This document shows, one piece after another, positions 52,897-61,601 of a stretch of DNA of 64,000 nt. The stretch is from Gemmatimonadaceae bacterium (GTDB lineage Bacteria; Gemmatimonadota; Gemmatimonadetes; Gemmatimonadales; Gemmatimonadaceae), in the NCBI GenBank assembly GCA_019186945.1, contig JABAQJ010000010.1:45496-109495 (forward strand), read 5' to 3'. Made by a program: the position numbers and the translations under genes. The first letter of the stretch is position 1. Each line of letters starts with the position of its first letter. The notes beneath the pieces are model-generated. The model was not told the DNA's origin, ran no database searches, and saw only the letters and a list, made by a program, of their open reading frames with translations.

Positions 52897-54777
52897 ATGG
52901 CTGTTCTGGAACGGATCGACTCTCCCGCAGATCTGCGGGTGCTTGCGCGCGACGAGCTGCCCAGGCTGGCGGACGAAATTCGCGCGCGTCTTATCGACGT
53001 CTGCTCCCGCACCGGAGGACATATCGGCGCGGGGCTTGGCGTCGTGGAGTTGACCATTGCGTTGCATTTCGTGTTCGACACGCCGCGCGATCTGCTCGTC
53101 TGGGACGTGGGGCATCAGGGATACCCGCATAAGCTCCTGACCGGACGAAACGAGCGGATGGAGACCCTTCGGCAGGAAGGCGGGGTGTCCGGATTCCTGA
53201 AGAGGACAGAGAGCGAGTACGATACGTTCGGTGCGGGTCACGCGGCGACGGCGATCTCGGCTGCGCTGGGCATGGCAGCTGCACGAGACTTGATGAAGCA
53301 GGACCACAAGGTGGTGGCGATCCTCGGCGATGGCGCGCTGACTTGCGGACTCGCCTACGAGGGGATGAACAACGCCGGACACTCCGATCGCGACGTGGTG
53401 GTCGTCCTCAACGACAACGAGATGTCCATCGCGCCGAACGTGGGTGCGATCTCAAAGTACCTCAATCAGGTGCAACGGAACCCGATCTATAACCGCGTCC
53501 GTGGCGCGATAGGGTCGGCCGTTGGCGGCCACGCCTCCATCAAGCAGCTCCTGCTCAAGTGGGAAGAGAGCGTGAAGTCGTTCCTGACGCCCGGCGTGCT
53601 GTTCGAGGAGTTGGGGTTCCGCTACTTCGGCCCGATCGACGGCCACGACATCAACACGCTGGTGGACACGTTCGCTGCGGTTCGAGGCATGGACGGTCCG
53701 CGTCTGGTGCACGTGGTCACCCAGAAAGGAAGGGGATTTCCCGCGGGCGATCATGGAGAGAAGTGGCATGCCCTGCCGCCCGGACACGACCCGGCGACTG
53801 GAAAACTGCTTCACGCTTCGGCTGCGAATCCTGCCTACACCGCGCAGTTCGGCAAAGGGTTGAGCGAACTGATGAGCGAGGCACCGGACGTCGTGGCCAT
53901 CACTGCGGCGATGCCGGGCGGCACAGGTACATCGCTTGTGGCGAAGGCACATCCGGACCGCTTCTTCGATGTCGGCATTGCGGAAGGCCACGCGGTGACA
54001 TTTGCGGCCGGCATGGCGACTCGCGGCATCGTGCCTGTGGTCGCTATCTACTCGACCTTCCTGCAGCGTGCGTACGACAACGTCATTCACGACGTCGCCC
54101 TCCAGAACCTTCCGGTCGTGTTCTGCATGGATCGCGCTGGACTGGTCGGGGAAGATGGCGAGACGCACATGGGGCTGTATGACATCGCATACATGCTCGC
54201 GGTGCCTAACATGACCGTGATGGCGCCAAGTTCGGCGACCGAGATGCTGGCTCTCCTTCGCACCGCCGTCGAGCAGCGTCGGGGACCGGCGTGTCTGCGT
54301 TATCCGCGCGACGCGGCGCCGGATGTGGCGCCGTCGATGAGAGAGATTGGCGTCGTACCGTACGGATCGTGGGAGGTCGTCCGGCAGGGCAGGGACGTGG
54401 CAGTTCTGGCGGTCGGCACGATGCTGGGACCGGCATCGGCGGCGGCCGCAGCACTGGCCGCAGATGGGTTTGATCTGACGGTGGTAAACTGCCGGTTCCT
54501 CAAGCCTTACGACGAGCTGACGTTGGCGGCTCTGATCCATCGGCACCGCCACCTTCTTGTGGTGGAGGAGGGCACGGTGGTCAATGGATTCGGCGCCTAC
54601 CTCTCCACGGTCGTCGAGCATCTCGATCCATCGGTGCGGGTAGTGGCCCTCGGCGTGCCGGATCGCATCGTCTACGCGGCGTCCCGGCCGCGCCAGCTCG
54701 CGCAATGCGGCCTGGACGCGGACGGCATTGCGCGAGCAGTCCGAGCGCTGCACGAATCCGAGGCGGTCGCCGGGTGA
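52897..54777 (+). CDS. dxs: 1-deoxy-D-xylulose-5-phosphate synthase
   Basis: Thiamine-diphosphate enzyme for the first step of the MEP isoprenoid route. The GDG motif (GDGALTCGLAYEGMNNAG) starts near residue 144, the second cofactor domain has FFDVGIAEGHAVTFAAGMA with the catalytic Glu near 363, and DRAGLVGEDGETHMGLYD follows. Length 626 is normal. GGAGG lies about nine bases before ATG 52897. GTGA couples it to nadK. It feeds IPP/DMAPP to the adjacent prenyl synthase. Confidence 0.97.
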   Translation: MAVLERIDSPADLRVLARDELPRLADEIRARLIDVCSRTGGHIGAGLGVVELTIALHFVFDTPRDLLVWDVGHQGYPHKLLTGRNERMETLRQEGGVSGFLKRTESEYDTFGAGHAATAISAALGMAAARDLMKQDHKVVAILGDGALTCGLAYEGMNNAGHSDRDVVVVLNDNEMSIAPNVGAISKYLNQVQRNPIYNRVRGAIGSAVGGHASIKQLLLKWEESVKSFLTPGVLFEELGFRYFGPIDGHDINTLVDTFAAVRGMDGPRLVHVVTQKGRGFPAGDHGEKWHALPPGHDPATGKLLHASAANPAYTAQFGKGLSELMSEAPDVVAITAAMPGGTGTSLVAKAHPDRFFDVGIAEGHAVTFAAGMATRGIVPVVAIYSTFLQRAYDNVIHDVALQNLPVVFCMDRAGLVGEDGETHMGLYDIAYMLAVPNMTVMAPSSATEMLALLRTAVEQRRGPACLRYPRDAAPDVAPSMREIGVVPYGSWEVVRQGRDVAVLAVGTMLGPASAAAAALAADGFDLTVVNCRFLKPYDELTLAALIHRHRHLLVVEEGTVVNGFGAYLSTVVEHLDPSVRVVALGVPDRIVYAASRPRQLAQCGLDADGIARAVRALHESEAVAG

Positions 54778-55646
54778 TCCGCTTCGGCATCATCGGAAAC
54801 CACGGTCACGAGGCACTTGGCGACCTCCTGCGCGCGCTTCCGCCAATCGGCGAACGGCTCCAGGTTGCCTTCGCATTCGAACGCGACGTGCAGCAGCGAT
54901 GCGGCGGGACGCTGCTGACGCAGCCGTCGGAGATCGACGCGCTCATTACGCTGGGTGGCGACGGCACGCTTCTGCGCGGTGCGCGCTGGCTGCGCGGCGC
55001 ACAAGTCCCGGTTATCGGCGTGAATATCGGACGCCTTGGGTTCCTTACCTCCTGCGGACGCGACACCCTCGAGGCATCTCTCGCCCGCTTCATTCGTGGT
55101 GACTACCTCAGCGATCGACGGATGGCTCTGGAAGCGACTGTGGGCGACGGAAACGGCCGCACGGCCTGGTACGGCCTCAACGATGTGGTCGTTCACAAGG
55201 CGGGGAAGGCACGTGTCATGCGCATGCGGATCGAGGTCGATGGCGAGGAGATCGCCACGCTGGGTGCGGATGGCCTTGTGATAGCGACGCCGACGGGCTC
55301 AACTGCGTACAGTCTGTCCGCCGGTGGACCGATCGTCGCGCCGGATCATCAGTCGCTACTGCTTACGCCGATTTCCGCACACACTCTGGCAATCCGGCCA
55401 ATACTCCTCTCACCATCCTCGCATATCGTCGTGCGTGTCGACGATGAGGATCCCGATTGCCTGGTCACCATAGACGGGCAGGTTGGCGGTTGTCTGGATG
55501 CTTCGCACGCAGTCCACGTCTCGAGAGCCAGCAAGGGTGTGATACTCGTGCGGTTCCCGGAGTCGACGTTCTTTTCCCGTATGCGCCGCAAGCTGAGGTG
55601 GGGTATCGGGTCGTCGACGGACGACGACCCCAACCCGGAATGCTGA
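54774..55646 (+). CDS. nadK: NAD kinase
   Basis: Phosphorylates NAD to NADP. GGDGTLLRGAR near residue 61 is the diglycine kinase motif, GVNIGRLGFLT follows, then GLNDVVVHKAGKARVMRM (the NE/D motif) and PTGSTAYSLSAGGPIV. Length 290 is typical. GTG 54774 lies in the dxs stop. The stop overlaps recN by ATGCTGA, the same seven-base overlap as pheS-pheT. Confidence 0.96.
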   Translation: MIRFGIIGNHGHEALGDLLRALPPIGERLQVAFAFERDVQQRCGGTLLTQPSEIDALITLGGDGTLLRGARWLRGAQVPVIGVNIGRLGFLTSCGRDTLEASLARFIRGDYLSDRRMALEATVGDGNGRTAWYGLNDVVVHKAGKARVMRMRIEVDGEEIATLGADGLVIATPTGSTAYSLSAGGPIVAPDHQSLLLTPISAHTLAIRPILLSPSSHIVVRVDDEDPDCLVTIDGQVGGCLDASHAVHVSRASKGVILVRFPESTFFSRMRRKLRWGIGSSTDDDPNPEC

Positions 55647-57349
55647 TCGAACTCCGGATCCGCAATGTCGCGATCATCGAGAACGTTTCGATGACCATCG
55701 CGCCGGGATTCAGCGTTCTCACCGGCGAGACCGGAGCTGGTAAGTCGATTATCGTCGGTGCGCTCGCCCTCCTGCTTGGCGAGCGCGGTCATGCAGACAT
55801 GATCCGCACTGGCGAAGATCGAGCCACCGTAGAGGGGGTCTTCGACACAGGCGACGATCAAGGTGTCACTGCACTTCTCGACGTTCGCGGGATCGTAGTT
55901 GAAGATGGCCAGGTCATTCTGCGACGGGAGATCACCGCGGGCGGCCGAAGCCGAGCATGGATCAACGGGTCGACGGTAACCGCGGCGCAACTTGCTGAGG
56001 TAGGCCAGCGGCTGGTCGGTCTTCACGGTCAACACGAGTCGCAAGCGCTGCTGCATCCAGAAGCGCAGATGCGAATGCTCGACGACTACGCCGGCTGCTC
56101 ACTGGACGCCGAGCGTGTCTGCGTCGCACACGCCGAGGTACAACGTGTCGTGGAAGCTCGCCGTCAGCTCGCGCAACAACGAGCGGAGGCGGAACGTCGA
56201 TCGGATTATTTACGTCATGTGGTGCGTGAGATCGACGAGGCCAAATTATTGTCAGACGAGGAATTGCGTCTGGAAGATGAAGTAAGGCGTCTGGTCCATG
56301 TCGAGGATCTCCGCAAGTACGTCAGCGCTGTCTCTGACGCCATGGAGGGGGACGATTCTGGTGTTCTTCGCCGGCTCGCAATCCTGCGTCGATCGTTGAC
56401 GGCAGCCGAACGCATGGATCCGGCGCTTGGCCGTCTTGGAGAGATCGTCGAAAGTGCCATGGATGGGCTCGCTGAGGTTTCGCGAGAACTTCGAGACTAC
56501 GAGTCTTCGCTCGACGCTGATCCTGATCGTCTGCGCGCACTGGAGCAGCGGCGGGAGGTCATATATCGGCTGACTGCGAAGTATGGGGGAAGCGTGCGAG
56601 GTGTGCTGGAGACGCTTCGGACGAGCGTGGCGGAACTGGATCTGGTGGACAGAGCTGCAATCGATCTGAAGGCGCTGGCGGCAAAGGAGACGGCTGCGCG
56701 CGAAGGACTGTATCGCTTGGCTGCCGGCCTTAGCGAGAAGCGGCAGGAAGGCGCGAGTCGGCTGGGGCGAGCAGTGTCAGCGCAGCTCCCCGATCTGGGA
56801 ATGACCGGTGGGATGTTCGAGGTTGTGCTGACGCCACTGGCGGAACCGGGTCCAGCCGGAACCGAGACCGTGGAGTTTCGCGTGACGCTCAACGTCGGCC
56901 ACGAATCCCGTCCACTCGCGCGGGTGGCGTCCGGTGGCGAGCTGTCGCGGGTGATGTTGGCTCTGAAGAGCGTGCTGGCACAGATCGATGACACGCCGAC
57001 ACTCGTGTTCGACGAGGTCGATACCGGAATCGGTGGTCGCGTTGCGCTACAAGTTGGCGATGCAATGCGAAATCTTGCGATGCACCATCAGGTGCTGGCC
57101 ATCACACACCTGGCGCAGATTGCGGCTCGTGCGCATCGGCACGTGGTGGTTAGCAAGGACGCGCCCGGGGGTGTGACGACCGCCGGTATCCGCACCGTCA
57201 GCGACGAGGAACGAGTTGCCGAGATATCGCGGATGCTGGGTGGCGATGCCTCCAGTGAAGCGAGCCGTGCACACGCTCGGGAGCTGCTTGGCGCTGCCGG
57301 CGAGCAGGACAAAGCAAGGGTCGCTGTGAGGGGGCGTCGCCGTTGCTAG
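55640..57349 (+). CDS. recN: DNA repair protein RecN
   Basis: SMC-like ATPase acting early in double-strand break repair. Walker A GETGAGKS is at residues 29-36, followed by the HGQHESQALL segment of RecN, long coiled coils, and the C-terminal ASGGELSRVMLALK signature and FDEVDTGIGG Walker B. Length 569 is normal. nadK-recN adjacency is typical. Downstream lies a decayed insertion element, with only a small GC stem-loop (about 57354-57368) as a possible transcription end. Confidence 0.96.
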   Translation: MLIELRIRNVAIIENVSMTIAPGFSVLTGETGAGKSIIVGALALLLGERGHADMIRTGEDRATVEGVFDTGDDQGVTALLDVRGIVVEDGQVILRREITAGGRSRAWINGSTVTAAQLAEVGQRLVGLHGQHESQALLHPEAQMRMLDDYAGCSLDAERVCVAHAEVQRVVEARRQLAQQRAEAERRSDYLRHVVREIDEAKLLSDEELRLEDEVRRLVHVEDLRKYVSAVSDAMEGDDSGVLRRLAILRRSLTAAERMDPALGRLGEIVESAMDGLAEVSRELRDYESSLDADPDRLRALEQRREVIYRLTAKYGGSVRGVLETLRTSVAELDLVDRAAIDLKALAAKETAAREGLYRLAAGLSEKRQEGASRLGRAVSAQLPDLGMTGGMFEVVLTPLAEPGPAGTETVEFRVTLNVGHESRPLARVASGGELSRVMLALKSVLAQIDDTPTLVFDEVDTGIGGRVALQVGDAMRNLAMHHQVLAITHLAQIAARAHRHVVVSKDAPGGVTTAGIRTVSDEERVAEISRMLGGDASSEASRAHARELLGAAGEQDKARVAVRGRRRC

Positions 57350-57399
57350 TGCCTGCGTCCGCAGGTCGCAGCAACGACTCTGCAGGCCGACTGCGTGCA

Positions 57400-57800
57400 C
57401 CACTTCCTTGCGCCACTCGAAGGATGCCGCTTCTGGTTTGTAGACTCTGACATGGCCGCCGATGCCTTCGCGCACGCCCTACAGGTAATTCGCGAAGTCG
57501 ACGGGGGCGGTAAGGCTCGGCTTGCACCTGCCCGGTGGCGGCATCGACTTCGGCAGAGAGCGTGGTCGTCCCGTGTCGCGTCTGATCGAATCGTGGGTAG
57601 GGCCAGAGACAGGGCGCCGGTTGGGCAGCCGCAGATGACCCTGTGAGCGTTCCGGGCCTGGATGTGCGGCTTCTCGTCAATCGACAGCACGATGGCGTCG
57701 CCGGGTTCACGCCACGACGGCGCGCGATCCGCGTCGTCTTCTCGCCGAGTGCGGTGGCCGGGGATAAACTGGGCGCGCTGCACCCACCGCTGGTCCGTCG
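57400..57800 (-). pseudogene. Decayed IS630-family transposase fragment
   Basis: On the - strand three frames together resemble part of an IS630-type DDE transposase: first GDAIVLSIDEKPHIQARN (from about 57705), which holds the first catalytic Asp and the DEK-IQA motif of the family, then after a frame change RHGTTTLSAEVDAATGQV (about 57580), then a further shifted stretch. The C-terminal catalytic region, start, inverted repeats and target duplication are not recognisable. It is therefore a remnant, not a working element. It occupies most of the 650-base gap between recN and the outer-membrane gene and marks the only mobile DNA in the window. Confidence 0.55.
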
Positions 57801-57999
57801 GCATGGAGAATGGTCAGGCGTTCAGTGCCGGTCCTCCTGTACCGTCATCTCCATGGCCGCCGCTCCCATGGCGTTGCTCCCGGTACAGGGAGTCTGCGAC
57901 TCCGGGCAGCGACGTACGGCAATTCGCTTGGATGCGGAAGTCAGTACTGGTCGCCGCTGTGCTCATTCAGGTGGCGCAGTCGGCGCCGCGTTCTGACAC

Positions 58000-59730
58000 C
58001 TAACGGGTGAGTGGCGAAGCTGACGTGGTGGGCCGGGGCGGCCGCAGTGGGGCACCGAAGAGGCTGGAGTAATAGCGCACGCCGAGTGCCGTCGTCGTGA
58101 ACTTGGTTACCGCGTTTGTACCCGTCAGTGACTGCCAGCGAACGAGCGCGACCTCGACGGGCCACCGTGCCCGACGTCGCTCCCAGGCTTGTACCGACGA
58201 GTACGTGACCGACACGCCCGCGCGCTGCTCTTGCTGGTCGGTTGTGACGTTGAGGGCGGATGCGTCCAGGTTCACGGTGGCGCCTGACAGGTCCGGAACG
58301 GTAAACGTCCCGGAGTAGGCGTCCGCACCCTTTTTCCAAAGGCGGTAGGATGCGGCGATCGTCAGCACTTCGCTGGGTGCGTATCGAGGGGTGATCTCGA
58401 GCGACATCGCGTCTCCGAGATTGCGTTGGACTGACTGCCGGCGGTACTGAGCTGGGAAAGGATCGCCCGGTCTGGCCGGGATGCGAAGTGGCAGTTCGTC
58501 CGCCTGTTGCACTGCGTACCGTGCAACGACCGACGCCCAGAGTCGGCGGGTGAACACTGCGTCGGCATAGGCGGCCAGTTCGATGTCCGCCTGGTGGTCG
58601 CCGGTGCCGACGTCTCCAAAATTGTCCGGTGAATCGAGTTGTGCGGTTCCGGGTCGGTAGAGCGCTGACACGGCCAGACGTGTACCGGGCCGTGGCATCC
58701 CACCGCGAGCGGTGTCGGGCTTTGTCGAATCGAACAGGAGGAACTTGCCGCCCAGCGAGATGTCGCTCAGGTGGCTGCGTTCGACCGTTTCGAGTGGGAC
58801 AGCGCCGATCCCGCTTGTCGAATCCGTCAGAAGAGTCTGGAAGTCATTGTAGGCGAGCAAGTTGGAGCCGACGGGACGGGCATCGATCCAACTCTGTGCG
58901 GCCGGTGGCGCGCCGAGGAACCTGCCGAACTGCAGCGCCATGGCTGTCAGCCGTTCGTATACGGCGGCTTGCAGGGCAGACCCACCTAACGGGGCAAATA
59001 CCGAGCCGGCCGCTGTGGTAGTGCCGTACAGGCGCCCGATGATCGCCGCCGCGCTGGTTGCCGAGGCGGTCAGCGCCGTAGCCCCGGCGCGGTCGGCGTT
59101 GATGGCGGAGCACGCCGGATCCGTACTCTGCGCGCAGCGGGCGAGTTCCGTTCCTAGCTTCGTTGCCGCCGCCGTCAACTGGGACACTACTTGTGCATTC
59201 GTATTCCTCGTGGAGGCGAAGAAGAGACCGGGGTTGAGTCCGACGTTCGCCGTGCCCGGTGGCGTATTGGCGTACACGGTCACGTCGTTCCGATTCTTCA
59301 CGTACGGCGCGACGATAGAGAGCATGAAGCGGTCTGTCAGGCCGACGTCGACCGTGATCGGCGTGGTCACGACGGCGAGGTCCATCGTGGTGCGGAGGGA
59401 TCCAGCGCTGAGGGGATCCACCGATGTGCCGAGCAATTGTTCGAGCGACGTTTGCACGGATGCGAGTTGCTCGAAGGCGCCGGCATCCATCGCTCGTGTG
59501 TAGTCAGTGCCTAACGGTTCCGGTCGTCCCGCGGCGCCAGTGCCAGCGCGGCCGAAGCGCTGGCCGGCGAACGACCAGTTGGTCAGGATTCCGATACGCA
59601 TCTCGCCGCGGCGCAGAACCATGGCATCGTCTTCCGGGCCTCGCTGGCGTTGCGCACTGGCCGCCGGAAGGGGGGTGCACAATAGCAGAACAAGGAGGCG
59701 TAAAGCGCGTTTCAGAATCGAATGATGCAC
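58000..59730 (-). CDS. Predicted outer-membrane protein, 576 aa, unknown function
   Basis: Residues 1-27 form a signal peptide (KRALRLLVLLLCTPLPAASA). The rest alternates short amphipathic strands, typical of a beta barrel: MRIGILTNWSFAGQRF, TVDVGLTDRFMLSIVAPYV, DISLGGKFLLF, RLAVSALYRPG, LWASVVARYAV, LTIAASYRLWKKG, AGVSVTYSSVQAW and ending with TTTALGVRYYSSLFG. An alanine-rich helical insert with two cysteines (about 175-245) may be a periplasmic or surface loop. I recognise no characterised family; a transporter or a phenol/hydrocarbon-type OmpA-like barrel are possibilities. GTG 59730 is the only good start. Its TAG stop sits in an ACCTAACG motif. Confidence 0.75.
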   Translation of the reverse strand: MHHSILKRALRLLVLLLCTPLPAASAQRQRGPEDDAMVLRRGEMRIGILTNWSFAGQRFGRAGTGAAGRPEPLGTDYTRAMDAGAFEQLASVQTSLEQLLGTSVDPLSAGSLRTTMDLAVVTTPITVDVGLTDRFMLSIVAPYVKNRNDVTVYANTPPGTANVGLNPGLFFASTRNTNAQVVSQLTAAATKLGTELARCAQSTDPACSAINADRAGATALTASATSAAAIIGRLYGTTTAAGSVFAPLGGSALQAAVYERLTAMALQFGRFLGAPPAAQSWIDARPVGSNLLAYNDFQTLLTDSTSGIGAVPLETVERSHLSDISLGGKFLLFDSTKPDTARGGMPRPGTRLAVSALYRPGTAQLDSPDNFGDVGTGDHQADIELAAYADAVFTRRLWASVVARYAVQQADELPLRIPARPGDPFPAQYRRQSVQRNLGDAMSLEITPRYAPSEVLTIAASYRLWKKGADAYSGTFTVPDLSGATVNLDASALNVTTDQQEQRAGVSVTYSSVQAWERRRARWPVEVALVRWQSLTGTNAVTKFTTTALGVRYYSSLFGAPLRPPRPTTSASPLTR

Positions 59731-59813
59731 GGTAACTTGCTGGAGGCCAACCTGCAGTCATGCGACGCCGGCACGGTCACGCTGACCGGGTCGTCCCGCT
59801 GGAAACCTAACAC

Positions 59814-61601
59814 ATGGCAACTACCGCGCCGATTCCGTCCGTGCCTTGGCAGCTGACGGGCAACCACTGGCTCTCCATCCCGTGTATTCACCCGGGGGAT
59901 GGCGGGATCCATGCGGTTGGCGTCGTGCACCGTGGCTCCAGAGCGGCTGTGGAATTCGCTGGCTCGAGCGACTTCCTGACTGGGCGAGGTCCGGCGCTGG
60001 CACGACCAGTGATCGAAATCGACGGTGTGCGATTCGGGCTCGATTCCACGGTCCTGGCGTGGGAGCGTGCCTATGCCTGGCTACCTACCTTCACGTGCAC
60101 GATCGAGAGCATTGTGATTCGCGCGACCGTGTTCGCGCCGTACGGGCGCGACGCAGACACGGCGGGCGCCGTGTATGCGTTTGCGTTCGAGAGCCGCCGC
60201 GACGACGACTGTCGAGTGACCATTTCCCTGGAAGGCGTGCTCGGGCATCGGCAGTTGCGCGTTCGTACTGCTCACGCGTTCGAGGACGCGCATGTGGCGG
60301 TTGCCGGCGACGGGAACACGATCGTCCTCCGCGGGTCGGCGTTGCCGGGGATTGCGGCGCTGGCAATCGGATCCGACGGGGAGGCCGTGCGGGAACTGCC
60401 TAACGGGCAGGGTGGTGCGTACGCCATACGTCGAGCGGTGCGCGTGCCGGCGCAGGGACAGGCCGATGCGGCGTTCTTTCTGGCCGTCGGTCCGGAAGGC
60501 GACGGCGCCGTCGGGACCGCAGGGGTCATGAGGCGGCGTGGCTGGCGAGCGCTCCTGTCGGCCACGCGGGATGCGCTGCGCGTGCTCGAGCAGAGTACCG
60601 GCCAGGAGAGCATCGATGGACTCCTGAATCGCAACCTGTTGTTCGCTTACTTCTACAGCGTCGCTCGCGGCCTCGATGACGCCCATTTCTATGTCGTCCG
60701 CACGCGTGCACCAGGTCATGCCACCGGCGTGACCGTGCGGGAATGGGAGGCACTCACGTGGACGATCCCCGCCGTGCAGCTGGCGGATCCACCGCTGGCG
60801 AGAGAACTCCTCCTGCGCGCCTGCGAACTGCACGGCTACGCACCGGGCAGCGGTGTCCGATACCTGGACGGAACGCTGTTCGAGCCCGGCTTCTGCCTCG
60901 AAGGCGCGGCCGCCTATGCGCTGGCGACCGAACGCTACATTCGCGAGACCGGGGACGATCAGATTGTCGAGGAACCCGTCCTGGCGGACACCCTGTATGG
61001 ATCGCACGAGGACATCGCGGCGCGGCGCCACGAGGAGATACCGTTGTATGGGACTGAAGTCACGCCGAATGGAACCCGCGCGGCGTTTCCGTTCACCCTG
61101 CATGGCAACGCCGTGACGGCGCAGGCGCTGGACGTGTTCAGGCGAACACTCGACGAGAACACCGCGCGCGAAGTCCAGAACCCGGAGGCCGTCCGGGCTG
61201 CCCTCCGCCGCCATTTCCTGGCGGATCGGGACGGAAAGCCCGTGTTCCGATCCGCGGTGAACCTGGCGGGTGAGGCCGTCGGTGACGACGATCCGCTCGT
61301 GTCCGTGCTCTGGTTGCCGCTGTACGACCTCGTCGACCGCAACGATTCCGCGTATCGGCGCACCGTGCGCAGCCTGGAACTCGAGCCGCGGTTCCTCGCG
61401 CAGCAATGCGCCCGGTTGTTGGGTCCGGATGCGCGCGACGTACTCCAATGGTTCAGGCGGGCGCCTCTGGACCGTGGTCTGGCGTCCGAGGAAGTCGATG
61501 CAGACGGCAAGGCCATCGGCAATGGCGGCGACGCAGCGCTTGCCGGGCTGTTGGCTTACACCTGCTGGTACGCAGTGCATGCGTTAGGCGTGACTCCGTG
61601 A
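59814..61601 (+). CDS. Predicted (alpha/alpha)-barrel glycoside hydrolase
   Basis: A 595-residue cytoplasmic-looking protein without signal peptide. Residues ~1-240 appear as a beta-sandwich (GGIHAVGVVHRGS, SIVIRATVFAPYGRD, VYAFAFESR) and residues ~255-590 as a helical toroid (NRNLLFAYFYSVARG, REWEALTWTIPAVQLAD, LLLRACELHGYAPG, LEGAAAYALATERYI), the plan of six-hairpin glycosidases and debranching-type enzymes. Clear Asp/Glu catalytic assignments cannot be made. It overlaps galK by GTGA, so the substrate may contain galactose or the enzyme may release sugars for GalK. The ATG at 59814 has no ribosome site. Confidence 0.65.
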   Translation: MATTAPIPSVPWQLTGNHWLSIPCIHPGDGGIHAVGVVHRGSRAAVEFAGSSDFLTGRGPALARPVIEIDGVRFGLDSTVLAWERAYAWLPTFTCTIESIVIRATVFAPYGRDADTAGAVYAFAFESRRDDDCRVTISLEGVLGHRQLRVRTAHAFEDAHVAVAGDGNTIVLRGSALPGIAALAIGSDGEAVRELPNGQGGAYAIRRAVRVPAQGQADAAFFLAVGPEGDGAVGTAGVMRRRGWRALLSATRDALRVLEQSTGQESIDGLLNRNLLFAYFYSVARGLDDAHFYVVRTRAPGHATGVTVREWEALTWTIPAVQLADPPLARELLLRACELHGYAPGSGVRYLDGTLFEPGFCLEGAAAYALATERYIRETGDDQIVEEPVLADTLYGSHEDIAARRHEEIPLYGTEVTPNGTRAAFPFTLHGNAVTAQALDVFRRTLDENTAREVQNPEAVRAALRRHFLADRDGKPVFRSAVNLAGEAVGDDDPLVSVLWLPLYDLVDRNDSAYRRTVRSLELEPRFLAQQCARLLGPDARDVLQWFRRAPLDRGLASEEVDADGKAIGNGGDAALAGLLAYTCWYAVHALGVTP

